A stretch of DNA of 22,693 bases from the NCBI GenBank assembly GCA_016182725.1, contig JACPFZ010000011.1, positions 1-22,693 of the forward strand. The letters run 5' to 3'. The notes beneath the pieces were generated by a model that was not told where the DNA came from, ran no database searches, and saw only the letters and a list, made by a program, of their open reading frames with translations. The DNA is from Candidatus Gottesmanbacteria bacterium (GTDB taxonomy: Bacteria; Patescibacteriota; Microgenomatia; UBA10105; UBA927). Of the stretch, positions 8,164 to 15,467 are shown piece by piece. The translations under genes were made by a program, and so were the position numbers. The number at the start of each line of letters is the position of its first letter. The stretch's first letter is position 1.

Positions 8164-8720
8164 AGAAGTCCTGTCAGTCGCATGAATCCTATAAAACTCA
8201 CGGAGTACAGCACTCCGGCAACTACCTGTGTAAAGGTATGATTTTTTCGTTTTACCCGTGCCCAACTAACAAGTGGAATGGTCAAAAGAATCGGCCACCA
8301 GTCCCACCCGAACCATTGGATGACCAAAAAAGACGCCACCGTCAGCGTACTGGTATGCCCGGAAATTTTCCAAAACAAGGTGACTCCGAAAAATCCAGCA
8401 AACCATAAAAGAAAAAGAGAGAAAATGTGTAAAAGATACGCATTGCCAAAATTCTTCACTATGAAGAAATCAAAAAAAAGAAGAAAAACGAATACCGAAA
8501 GCACACCGATTCTCTGCCTGCGATTACTCACATCCAAATTGGTTATCCGTCGAGTTTTTACTGCCCACAGGAGGAGAGCAAATGGCGGCAACACCATGCC
8601 AAAAACAAAAACAGGGAGAAACTGTGTATTCCCGCTTCGTACCATCGCACCAACCCCGATAACGGCAAGGATATTGATCGGATCAAAAAGTCGGGAGCTG
8701 ATCATTGCGAGCTTCTTCAT
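8160..8720 (-). CDS. PAP2-like integral membrane protein between mreB and mrdA
   Basis: A 186-residue protein with about five hydrophobic helices. Features of the PAP2 superfamily remain: NLDVSNRRQRIG (about 62-73, in place of KX6RP), KISGHTST (about 119-126, motif 2) and SWARVKRKNHTFTQVVAG (about 153-170, the HxxxQVxxG form of motif 3). This is the variant found in uncharacterised PAP2-related proteins, so lipid-phosphate hydrolysis is possible but not assured. ATGA overlaps at both ends tie it to mreB upstream and mrdA downstream, where many bacteria have mreC/mreD. A role in recycling undecaprenyl phosphate for wall elongation is an inference from that position. Confidence 0.75.
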   Translation of the reverse strand: MKKLAMISSRLFDPINILAVIGVGAMVRSGNTQFLPVFVFGMVLPPFALLLWAVKTRRITNLDVSNRRQRIGVLSVFVFLLFFDFFIVKNFGNAYLLHIFSLFLLWFAGFFGVTLFWKISGHTSTLTVASFLVIQWFGWDWWPILLTIPLVSWARVKRKNHTFTQVVAGVLYSVSFIGFMRLTGLL

Positions 8721-9772
8721 ACTTTTCGTGCTGCGACTTTTACTTTCCGAAGAAGCGCGGGATCATCTAAGAGCTTACCGCAGCCGCGCACGACCGCCGT
8801 CTGCGGATCATCCGTCACCCACACTGGCATTTTGAGTTCTGTCGCAATGAGTTTATCTATTCCGCGGATAAGCGACCCACCACCGGCAAGTACAATCCCG
8901 TGTTCCACGATGTCACCGACTAACTCCGGCGGCGACTCTTGGATCGTTTCGGAGATTGCTTCAACAATTTGGGCAATCACAGAAGCGATAGCCTCCCGAA
9001 CTTCCGCTTCGTTTAACCGAACCGATTTAGGCAACCCCGTTTCTACATCGCGACCACGCACAACCGTTGCCCGCTCCATTTTGTCCATGGGGTACGCCGA
9101 ACCAATCGCAATTTTTACTTCTTCGGCAGTGGGTTCCCCAATAAAAAGCGAGTGTCTCAAGCGCACAAACGTCATGACCGCTTCATCCATCTCGTCCCCT
9201 GCGATGCGGATGCTGCGGTTCACGACAATGCCGCCAAGCGAAAGCACGGCAATTTCACTGGTTCCGCCGCCAATATCACAGATGAAAGAACCGGAACTTT
9301 CTTCAATAGGAAGCCCGGCACCGATTGCTGCTGCCATAGGCTCTTCGATAAGATACGCTTCGCGCGCTCCGGCCATGATCGCTGCTTCCTGTACTGCCCG
9401 GCGTTCTACTTCCGTAACCCCTGAGGGGATACCGACGACTACTTTTGGCCGGGGAATTTTGGGCATCATAGAAGGCCTTGGCGACTGATGCACGAGCGTG
9501 ATGTAGTGTTTCAGCATTGCGGCCGTGGCATCAAAGTCAGCTATCACCCCGTCTTTGAGAGGACGGAATGCTTCAATCGTTTGCGGCGTTTTCCCCAACA
9601 TGCGTTTAGCCTCACTCCCGATTGCCAAAATCTGTTTGGTTTTACGGTGCCTGGCAACCACTGACGGTTCCCGAATCACAATGCCTTTCCCGCGCACGTA
9701 GACGAGCGTATTTGCCGTACCCAAATCAATACCTAAATCATGGGAAAAAAGTCCGAAAAGTGCACCCAACAT
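8717..9772 (-). CDS. mreB: Rod-shape protein MreB
   Basis: A 351-residue bacterial actin that polymerises under the membrane and directs lateral wall synthesis. ATPase-fold motifs are clear: phosphate 1 DLGIDLGTANTLVYV (about 12-26), phosphate 2 FICDIGGGTSEIAVLSLGGIVV (about 163-184, broken here only by usual variation) and the adenosine motif IVLAGGGSLIRGIDKLI (about 294-310). Length is normal for the family. The ATG at 9772 is preceded after 9 nt by TACAAT, so the message is probably leaderless or nearly so. It is the first gene of the long minus-strand string and overlaps the next gene by ATGA. Confidence 0.98.
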   Translation of the reverse strand: MLGALFGLFSHDLGIDLGTANTLVYVRGKGIVIREPSVVARHRKTKQILAIGSEAKRMLGKTPQTIEAFRPLKDGVIADFDATAAMLKHYITLVHQSPRPSMMPKIPRPKVVVGIPSGVTEVERRAVQEAAIMAGAREAYLIEEPMAAAIGAGLPIEESSGSFICDIGGGTSEIAVLSLGGIVVNRSIRIAGDEMDEAVMTFVRLRHSLFIGEPTAEEVKIAIGSAYPMDKMERATVVRGRDVETGLPKSVRLNEAEVREAIASVIAQIVEAISETIQESPPELVGDIVEHGIVLAGGGSLIRGIDKLIATELKMPVWVTDDPQTAVVRGCGKLLDDPALLRKVKVAARKV

Positions 9773-9781
9773 CGTGGGGAC

Positions 9782-9787
9782 ATTGTA
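9782..9787 (-). promoter_or_regulatory. -10 element of the mreB operon
   Basis: TACAAT on the minus strand, 9 nt before the mreB ATG. No good -35 is seen at the usual distance. The spacing predicts a transcript beginning about 2 nt before the start codon. Confidence 0.5.
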
Positions 9788-9853
9788 ACATAAAAAGGAA
9801 AGAGAGCAGCGACCCTGTCTGAACGAAGTGAGGATGAGCTTTGCTCAGTCGCG

Positions 9854-9881
9854 TTGAGAGGAAACCTTGGTTTCCTCTCAA
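9854..9881. repeat. Perfect 13-bp palindrome between mreB and the divergent ligase gene
   Basis: TTGAGAGGAAACC and its exact reverse complement are separated by TT. It lies directly upstream of the ligase -10 element and 80 nt upstream of mreB, so it could be an operator shared by the divergent genes or an intergenic hairpin. Confidence 0.65.
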
Positions 9882-9892
9882 AATGAGTGTGG

Positions 9893-9898
9893 TATACT
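9893..9898 (+). promoter_or_regulatory. Extended -10 promoter of the ligase-def-fmt operon
   Basis: TATACT preceded by TGG (extended -10). The ATG at 9906 follows after 7 nt, so the predicted start of transcription falls at the start codon. The preceding palindrome occupies the -35 area. Confidence 0.6.
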
Positions 9899-9905
9899 TG
9901 TGCTC

Positions 9906-12047
9906 ATGGATATCACCAAATGGTGTACCAGAATTATCGAGTGGAGTTTTGCACTTCTCTTCATCCTTGTTCCCTTCATTCTCACCTCAAGTAATTATGA
10001 ATTATTTGAATATAACAAAATGATGATCACGTACGCGCTGACGGTAGTTATTGTCCTTGCGTGGGCAATAAAAATGATCCATGCAAAAGAAGTCCACATA
10101 CGGCGTACGCCTCTGGATATACCGATTGCCCTTTTTGTTGGATCGCAGCTTTTGGCAACCGTCTTTTCTATGGATCCACATGTTTCTTGGCTTGGCTATT
10201 ACAGCAGATTTAACGGCGGAATGTTTTCCGTTATAAGCTATATCCTCCTCTACTATGCATTTGTCTCCAATTGGACTAATGAGACCAATTTGACTCATTT
10301 GCTTAAGATAATGTTAGCAAGCGCCACGATTGTTGCCCTCTACGCCGCTTTGGAGCACTTTGGCTACTCGGTAAGTTGTCTTCTGTTTACCGGCAAGTTC
10401 GACGTTGCTTGTTGGGTGCAGGATGTGCAAAATCGGGTGTTTGCCACACTGGGTCAACCCAACTGGTTAGCCGCGTACCTTGCGGCTCTCATCCCCGTGA
10501 GCCTGGTACTTGCCATCAGTAAAAAACTGAAACAGCCCGGGTTTTGGCTGTGGGGTGTAACAAGTTTGTTATTTTTTACCGTTCTTCTCTTCACGAAATC
10601 GAGGTCTGGTCTTATGGGCTTTGCCATCGCCGATGCCCTGTTGTGGGCACTCGTTTTTATAAGGCCTCGCCCAGGCGGGGCCTTGCGGAATTTTGCCATG
10701 CTCCATGTGGCTTTCGCGGTCATTATCTTTTTCGTGGGAACGAATGTTGAATTTTTGGATAAATATATAACGCTGGAAAGCGTTCGCAACCGCACGACAC
10801 AAACGAAAACACAAGCGCAAAGCGCGGTAAAAACCGATACGCTCCTTTCCTCCGGCGGCACGGAATCAGGAGTTATACGCAAATATGTGTGGGAAGGCGC
10901 AATCACGGCCTGGAAAAGCTCAGTAAAAACGTTTTTGGTCGGCACCGGTACGGAAACATTTGCATTCGCCTTTTACCAAAATAAGCCCAAAGCACACAAC
11001 CTGACCAGCGAATGGGATTTTCTTTACAACAAAGCGCACAATGAGTACCTCAACTACCTGACAACAACGGGAATCTTCGGATTGGGAAGCTACCTACTCT
11101 TCCTCGGGGCGTTTATTGTATGGTATGCACGAATTACGATTTACGAATTACGATTTACGAATAAAAAAGATTCTGAGTCTTCCATTCATAATTCGTCAAT
11201 CCTAATTCTTAATTCTCTTTTTGCCGGCTGGTTTTCCATCCTCATCACCAACTTTTTTGGCTTCTCCGTCGTCATCATGCAACTGTTTCTCTTCCTTTTT
11301 CCGGCAATGATCTTCGCTTCAGAGGAACAGCCGCACAAATTTCTTATCCGAACACTACAACTTTCCCAATCCGTTTCCCGCGTCTTGTATCTGTTGGTCA
11401 TTGTAATGAGCATCTTTCTCCTGTATGTGCTTACCCGTTTCTGGATTGCTGATACCGACTACGCAAAAGGCTATCAATACAACCGGTTCGGGAAAATCCT
11501 GGAAGCAAAAAATTACTTAAGAGCCGCAATAGAGGGAAATCCGCTCGAGCCGGTCTATCGCGATGAATACAGCGTCATATTGGCCCAGCTTGCCGCAGGA
11601 GAAATCGAGGCTCAAAATGCCACTACTGCTGCCCTTTTCGCCCAACAAAGCTTGCAGGAAAGCGATAAGGCACTTTCCATTTCGCCAAATAACGTCAACT
11701 TTTGGAAATCGCGGACCAAAATTTACTATGCTATTGCCGCCTTTGATCCGACATTTGCCAAAGCGGCATTGGAAGCGTTACAACGCGCCTTGACTCTGGC
11801 TCCAACAGATCCTAAAATCACCTATAACATTGCCGTGTTGTATGGAAAATTCGGAGAAAACCAAAAAGCGGTTTCAGCGCTCCAAGAAACCATTGATCTC
11901 AAGCCCAATTATCGGGATGCATATGCGGCTCTGGTGATATTCTACAAGACACAAGGAAAGGAAGATCTTGCCCGGGGAGTTTTGCAACAATACCTGACGA
12001 AGGTTGACCCAAACGATAAAGACTTTACCGAACAACTCAAACAATGA
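9906..12047 (+). CDS. O-antigen ligase-like membrane protein with C-terminal TPR domain
   Basis: A 713-residue polytopic protein of the Wzy/WaaL (O-antigen ligase/polymerase) superfamily, enzymes that polymerise or attach lipid-linked glycans outside the membrane. The start was set at MDITKWCTR (9906), 7 nt after an extended -10. Around ten to twelve hydrophobic helices fill residues about 10-500; the ligase signature region includes LGQPNWLAAYLAALIP, TKSRSGLMGF and the long loop with GTGTETFAFAF and KAHNEYLNYLTTTGIFG (Arg and His as in the family). The last 180 residues form tetratricopeptide-like repeats (AKGYQYNRFGKILEAKNYL, NIAVLYGKFGENQKAV). An in-frame iterated repeat at 11130-11216 encodes a loop between two helices. 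It overlaps def by ATGA. The transferred glycan is unknown. Confidence 0.88.
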   Translation: MDITKWCTRIIEWSFALLFILVPFILTSSNYELFEYNKMMITYALTVVIVLAWAIKMIHAKEVHIRRTPLDIPIALFVGSQLLATVFSMDPHVSWLGYYSRFNGGMFSVISYILLYYAFVSNWTNETNLTHLLKIMLASATIVALYAALEHFGYSVSCLLFTGKFDVACWVQDVQNRVFATLGQPNWLAAYLAALIPVSLVLAISKKLKQPGFWLWGVTSLLFFTVLLFTKSRSGLMGFAIADALLWALVFIRPRPGGALRNFAMLHVAFAVIIFFVGTNVEFLDKYITLESVRNRTTQTKTQAQSAVKTDTLLSSGGTESGVIRKYVWEGAITAWKSSVKTFLVGTGTETFAFAFYQNKPKAHNLTSEWDFLYNKAHNEYLNYLTTTGIFGLGSYLLFLGAFIVWYARITIYELRFTNKKDSESSIHNSSILILNSLFAGWFSILITNFFGFSVVIMQLFLFLFPAMIFASEEQPHKFLIRTLQLSQSVSRVLYLLVIVMSIFLLYVLTRFWIADTDYAKGYQYNRFGKILEAKNYLRAAIEGNPLEPVYRDEYSVILAQLAAGEIEAQNATTAALFAQQSLQESDKALSISPNNVNFWKSRTKIYYAIAAFDPTFAKAALEALQRALTLAPTDPKITYNIAVLYGKFGENQKAVSALQETIDLKPNYRDAYAALVIFYKTQGKEDLARGVLQQYLTKVDPNDKDFTEQLKQ
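11130..11216. repeat. 14-bp tandem word with inverted copies inside the ligase gene
   Basis: CGAATTACGATTTA occurs twice in tandem (11130-11143, 11144-11157) and a third partial copy follows. After a 30-nt spacer come inverse forms (ATAATTCG near 11187, then CCTAATTCTTAATTC). The whole 87-nt segment stays open in the ligase frame and encodes a polar loop (ITIYELRFTNKKDSES). Confidence 0.8.
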
Positions 12048-12583
12048 AATCCATCGTTGTTGTCCCCCATAGCGTGCTCACGACGAGCGCAAAGCAGGTA
12101 GTGTCGTTTGATAGTAACCTCTTGCGCCTCATCGCGGACATGAAACAAACGCTCCATACCACGAAAAACCCCAAGGGCGTGGGACTTGCGGCTCCCCAAA
12201 TCGGTGAATCGTATCGGATATTCGTTACCCGGCCTAAGGAAACAGCAATGATCCGAGTCTTTATCAACCCCCGCATTGTTTCCGCAACAGGCGAAACAGA
12301 CGGAGTACCGGAAAGAACAAACAAGCTAGAAGGGTGCTTATCTATTCCTAACATTTGGGGAAGGGTCAAGCGAAATCAATCGCTCATCTTGCACTATCAA
12401 GACGAAAAGGGAACAACACATGAGGAAGCGTTTACCGGCTTTCTGGCCACCATCATCCAACACGAAATAGACCATGTGGATGGCATTCTTTTTACCCAAC
12501 GGGTATTAGAACAGAAGGGAAAGATGTATCAAGCAACGAAAGATAAAGAAGGGAAAGAAATATTAGAGGAAATTTCCATCTAA
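12044..12583 (+). CDS. def: Peptide deformylase
   Basis: A 179-residue metalloenzyme that removes the formyl group from the N-terminal Met of new proteins at the ribosome. All three family motifs are visible: GVGLAAPQIG (about 45-54), EGCLSIP (about 94-100, metal-ligand Cys) and HEIDHVDG (about 140-147, two metal-ligand His and the catalytic Glu). The ATG overlaps the ligase stop as ATGA, and fmt follows 39 nt downstream, the usual partner because it adds the formyl group that Def removes. The C-terminal tail after VLEQKGK is short and basic. Confidence 0.97.
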   Translation: MKSIVVVPHSVLTTSAKQVVSFDSNLLRLIADMKQTLHTTKNPKGVGLAAPQIGESYRIFVTRPKETAMIRVFINPRIVSATGETDGVPERTNKLEGCLSIPNIWGRVKRNQSLILHYQDEKGTTHEEAFTGFLATIIQHEIDHVDGILFTQRVLEQKGKMYQATKDKEGKEILEEISI

Positions 12584-12589
12584 CTCTCC

Positions 12590-12615
12590 CATGGTAACAT
12601 GTTAGCATGGTAACA
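12590..12615. repeat. CATGGTAACA direct repeat in the def-fmt gap
   Basis: The 10-mer occurs at 12590-12599 and 12606-12615 with a short inverted AACATGTT centre between. It almost fills the 39-bp gap and has the same iterated-word make-up as other repeats in the window. Confidence 0.6.
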
Positions 12616-12622
12616 CGTGAAT

Positions 12623-13582
12623 ATGACTTCTGTTACGACTGTTTTCTTCGGCTCTACGAATGAATCAGTGCTCGTCCTGGAAAAACTTCTCACTTCTCAC
12701 CTATCACGTATCACTGTTGTTGCCGTCGTCACCCAACCCCCCAGGCCAATGAGCCGCAAACAGATCGTCTCTCTGACACCGGTCGAGACGTGGGCAAAAG
12801 ATCACGGCATACCGACGCTTTCGTTTCCCTCACACCCAGAAAAGCCGTGGTTGTATGAAAACGAAAAAACAGTCACGGGTACGCTTCAACCACTCCAAGT
12901 AGACCTCCTGATAAGCGCATCGTATGGTCAGAAAATTCCTTGGCCAACGATTATGTCAACCAAACATGGCGGACTCAATGTTCATCCGTCGCTTTTACCG
13001 CGCTGGCGCGGAGCCGACCCGGTGCCATGGGCGATACTCTCCGGCGACAACCAAACCGGAGTGACGATTGTGACGTTAGCAGAACATTTTGATGAAGGAA
13101 ACATTATTGCACAAAAGAAAATCCCGATTCTCCCCACAGATACAACTACTATCTTGTATCCGAAACTTTTCACTCTTGGCGCTGAGCTTCTCATCGATGT
13201 TCTCCCCGACTATCTCAGCGGCAAAAACAGAGGAAAACCGCAGGTGTCTAGCCATCACACCCATCACACCTTAGAGGTGATACAGCTTCGCACCTCAGGA
13301 ATATCCTCGTATGCCCGACGGTTGACGCGAGACGATGGGTTTGAACCGTGGAAATCGTTGCAACAAGCCATGGAGACTGGTAACGATGCGAGTCGTATTG
13401 ACCGAAAATTCCGCGCCCTCGATCCCTGGCCGGGCATATGGACCCTCCTTGGCCAAAAACGACTAAAAATTCTCAAACTTCATCTTCGGGATAAAAATTT
13501 AGTCATTGACACCGTGCAACTCGAAGGCAAAAATCCGATCCCGTTTTCCCAATTTTCTTCTGTGTATCTTCTCCCCTCTTGA
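12623..13582 (+). CDS. fmt: Methionyl-tRNA formyltransferase
   Basis: A 319-residue enzyme that formylates initiator Met-tRNA from 10-formyl-tetrahydrofolate. I chose the ATG at 12623 (MTSVTTVFFGS). The N-terminal Rossmann domain shows VVTQPPRPMSRKQ (about 36-48), SASYGQKIP and GGLNVHPSLLPRWRGADPVPWAI (about 113-135), with the catalytic Asn and His; the catalytic Asp lies in LAEHFDEGNII. The C-terminal OB-like domain begins near YARRLTRDDG. Two stretches look like repeat-derived inserts: TSHLSR near residue 25 (tandem ACTTCTC and TATCAC words, 12685-12714) and SSHHTHHTLE in the interdomain linker (13251-13279). It forms a translation-initiation pair with def. Confidence 0.95.
   Translation: MTSVTTVFFGSTNESVLVLEKLLTSHLSRITVVAVVTQPPRPMSRKQIVSLTPVETWAKDHGIPTLSFPSHPEKPWLYENEKTVTGTLQPLQVDLLISASYGQKIPWPTIMSTKHGGLNVHPSLLPRWRGADPVPWAILSGDNQTGVTIVTLAEHFDEGNIIAQKKIPILPTDTTTILYPKLFTLGAELLIDVLPDYLSGKNRGKPQVSSHHTHHTLEVIQLRTSGISSYARRLTRDDGFEPWKSLQQAMETGNDASRIDRKFRALDPWPGIWTLLGQKRLKILKLHLRDKNLVIDTVQLEGKNPIPFSQFSSVYLLPS
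13251..13279. repeat. CATCACACC tandem repeat plus CACACCTTAGAGGTG hairpin inside fmt
   Basis: Two tandem CATCACACC units are followed by TTAGAGGTGAT. The 15-mer CACACCTTAGAGGTG (13265-13279) is identical to one in the hydrolase-kbl gap (20503-20517), where it also ends a tandem array of CACACC-containing units. In fmt it is translated as HHTHHTLE. Confidence 0.75.
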
Positions 13583-13626
13583 CACCCATGTTCCTCATGT
13601 TCTACTCTGGATAAAGAAAGATATTT

Positions 13627-13920
13627 ATGGCAAAAGTAAGCCGCCGCAGAAGTTTATTTCGAAAACAAGACCTTTCCGCATGGAATTTCATTATTTTCCT
13701 CACTCTTTCGTTCATCCTTCTGGTAGTCGTCCTGTCTGCCATGCAAGGAGTGAGTTTTGACGTGCGCAGCAAAGCTGGTCTTACCTGTCCACAAGCGAAC
13801 CTTCCCCGCATTGAAGATTGTCCGGGCGGCGAATGGAAGTTTAAACGCGATCCAACTAATCCCAGTTGCCAGACATTCCTGTGCGAATCGGTGACTACAC
13901 CAAAGAATTCAACACGATAA
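13627..13920 (+). CDS. Small membrane-anchored Cys-rich protein
   Basis: A 97-residue protein of no assigned family. A basic N-terminus (AKVSRRRSLFRKQD) precedes one hydrophobic helix at about 21-41. The remainder, probably outside the cell, carries four Cys in the pattern LTCPQANLPRIEDCPGG and then PSCQTFLCES, which could form two disulfides. Similar PRxEDCPGG...CxxFxC domains occur in small Patescibacteria membrane proteins; I know of no function. It follows fmt by 44 nt on the same strand and ends 13 nt before the convergent rpmB. GATAAA lies about 11 nt before the ATG; no Shine-Dalgarno sequence is visible. Confidence 0.7.
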   Translation: MAKVSRRRSLFRKQDLSAWNFIIFLTLSFILLVVVLSAMQGVSFDVRSKAGLTCPQANLPRIEDCPGGEWKFKRDPTNPSCQTFLCESVTTPKNSTR

Positions 13921-13933
13921 GTTAAAAAGTTTG

Positions 13934-14185
13934 TTATGCTGTCTGAAGAGTTCCTGAAGTGTGTTTCTTAAGGTCAAAACGCGCCCGCTTGATACATTTT
14001 GCACAGGCATGAACCCGCTGCATCGCCCCATGAAGTGGTAACGTCACCCAGTGCAGGTTCGGCCGAAAAGAACGCAGCGTTACTGGCGCACGTTTTTTCC
14101 ATTGTCCTCCCGCCACACCGGTGTGATGCGTGTGAGATCGTCCTGCGTATGATTTTTTTCCACAAAGATCACATTGATAGGCCAT
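13934..14185 (-). CDS. rpmB: Ribosomal protein L28
   Basis: An 83-residue L28, a structural protein of the large ribosomal subunit. It begins MAYQCDLCGKKSYAG, typical of the Cys-bearing form (CDLC plus CAKC near residue 60 make a likely zinc site), and contains the conserved VAGGQWKKRAP and FRPNLHWVTLPL stretches. AAGGA lies 2 nt before the ATG, an unusually short spacing. It is divergent from the M50 protease gene and shares with it the palindromic -10 TATAATTATA, which would give a leader of about 65 nt holding an AT-rich repeat. Confidence 0.93.
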   Translation of the reverse strand: MAYQCDLCGKKSYAGRSHTHHTGVAGGQWKKRAPVTLRSFRPNLHWVTLPLHGAMQRVHACAKCIKRARFDLKKHTSGTLQTA

Positions 14186-14188
14186 ATT

Positions 14189-14240
14189 CCTTAATTCTTA
14201 ATTTTTAATTTCAAATTTTAAATTGAAAATTTCAAATTCC
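14189..14240. repeat. AATTCTTAATTTTTAATTT-type repeat between rpmB and the M50 gene
   Basis: Iterated AATTTTTAATTT/CAAATTTTAAATT words with internal inverted symmetry (TTCAAATTTTAAATTGAAAATTT). It would lie in the 5' leader of rpmB. Confidence 0.7.
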
Positions 14241-14262
14241 TACGAAGTAGGATATAATTATA
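14239..14262. promoter_or_regulatory. Bidirectional promoter core and small hairpin between rpmB and M50
   Basis: TATAATTATA (14253-14262) is a perfect palindrome, giving a TATAAT -10 on each strand. On the plus strand the M50 ATG comes 8 nt after the -10, predicting a leaderless message. On the minus strand transcription would pass through CCTAC-TTC-GTAGG (14251-14239) before reaching rpmB. Confidence 0.55.
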
Positions 14263-14266
14263 TCAT

Positions 14267-14941
14267 ATGTTGGGTGAGCTTTTCAACAATCCGATCTCCT
14301 TCGTCTTTTGGCTGGTGGCACTTATGATGGCAATCACGATCCATGAATTTTCGCATGCCTTTGCAGCGGAACGGCTGGGCGACCCCACCCCGCGACTCCA
14401 GGGCAGACTCACCCTCAATCCTTTAGCGCACCTGGATCCTCTGGGTACTCTGATGCTCCTCCTTATCCGCTTTGGGTGGGGCAAACCAGTGCAGTTTGAC
14501 CCCTTCAATCTTCGCCATCCGCGCCGCGATGCAGCAGTCATTTCCCTCGCCGGGCCGGCATCGAACCTCGTGGTTGCGCTCGCTTGTTCAATCGCTCTCC
14601 ACATCTTATTTAATTTTCGCCTTCCCCTTCTTTCCAACTCAGTTATTGGCGTATTAGTGTATTTGGCAATTGGCATGTTGCAACCGATCGTCGTCCTCAA
14701 CGTCATGCTTGCAATTTTTAACCTGATCCCGGTCCACCCATTGGATGGATTCAAAATTGTAGGAGGCATTTTGCCGGAAGAATATGCACGCCAGTGGTAT
14801 CAACTGGAGCCGTATGGCCTGTTATTTCTTTTATTTCTCATTTTTCCTCTCTTTGGCCGGGTAGCACCGATCATCGCCCTTATTAGCCCGATCATTAACT
14901 TCATTCTTTCCATCCTTCTTCCCAACGCGCCACTTATTTAA
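14267..14941 (+). CDS. Site-2 protease family (M50) membrane metalloprotease
   Basis: A 224-residue polytopic metalloprotease that cleaves within the membrane. The zinc motif HEFSH (about residues 26-30) lies in the first helices and the second metal-ligand motif NLIPVHPLDG (about 149-158) in a later one; the LNPLAHLDPLG and SLAGPASNL segments are also typical. No PDZ domain is present, as in the short archaeal/SpoIVFB-like subgroup. About five to six hydrophobic segments are visible. Its TATAAT is only 8 nt upstream. The end overlaps the convergent gene by 8 bp. Substrates are usually anti-sigma factors or other membrane proteins, but nothing here names one. Confidence 0.93.
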   Translation: MLGELFNNPISFVFWLVALMMAITIHEFSHAFAAERLGDPTPRLQGRLTLNPLAHLDPLGTLMLLLIRFGWGKPVQFDPFNLRHPRRDAAVISLAGPASNLVVALACSIALHILFNFRLPLLSNSVIGVLVYLAIGMLQPIVVLNVMLAIFNLIPVHPLDGFKIVGGILPEEYARQWYQLEPYGLLFLLFLIFPLFGRVAPIIALISPIINFILSILLPNAPLI

Positions 14942-15302
14942 CCTCTTGAATATCAATTCCTTCTTCTGTAGCAAAAATTCTGAAGTGTCTGCCGGGGTAT
15001 TTTTGTTTGAGCTTGGCAATCTGTGTATCAAGCCTCTCTTGAATTTCACTGTCGGGAACACCTTTTTGACCGCCACAGTGATCCCCGTGTGCTTGCCAAC
15101 CAAACACGCTCGCCCCATGTTCAAACGCATACGTAACTCCAGTTTCATCTGCGGGAATGGCTGACCCTCCGGGGTAGGATTCATCCCAATAATCTTCGGG
15201 GCCTAATCCGGTAGCCTGTTCAAAGGATTTCCGGGTTTTCTCCCCAAACCGCTTATCCATGCAGCGACGCAAGTATCCACATCTTCCATTTTCTGCGCTC
15301 AT
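14934..15302 (-). CDS. Small Cys/His protein, possibly carbonic anhydrase-like
   Basis: A 122-residue soluble protein. The start is set by AAAGGAGG 5 nt before the ATG at 15302, much better than an in-frame ATG 70 codons upstream. It has CMDKRF (about residues 14-19), resembling the CxDxR zinc/dyad motif of beta-carbonic anhydrases, and later YAFEHGASVFGWQAHGDHCGG, resembling the strand and HxxCG zinc ligands, then PGRHFRIFATEEGIDI at the end. It is about half the length of a normal beta enzyme and the spacing in HGDHCGG is off by one, so the assignment is tentative. It could instead be an unrelated zinc protein. A TTGACA lies on the same strand at 15356-15351 with only a weak -10. Confidence 0.75.
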   Translation of the reverse strand: MSAENGRCGYLRRCMDKRFGEKTRKSFEQATGLGPEDYWDESYPGGSAIPADETGVTYAFEHGASVFGWQAHGDHCGGQKGVPDSEIQERLDTQIAKLKQKYPGRHFRIFATEEGIDIQEVK

Positions 15303-15373
15303 ACATCCTCCTTTCAAACATTCCTCATGGTAACGAATTACAATGCACGTTGTCAATACGTTCCATGTGCCAC

Positions 15374-15403
15374 TTGACAAGCGCGGATAATCTATCATAT
15401 AGT
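15374..15403 (+). promoter_or_regulatory. Consensus-like promoter TTGACA-N18-TATAGT
   Basis: TTGACA at 15374-15379 and TATAGT at 15398-15403. It is among the best -35/-10 pairs in the window and points into the palindrome-rich, apparently non-coding region before tRNA-Thr, so it may drive a tRNA precursor or an unrecognised RNA. Confidence 0.55.
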
Positions 15404-15467
15404 GACTATGCCCGTGTGGAGCGTGTTGAAGAATATTTTCCTCCACAAGTTCAGACACAATGAGGTA

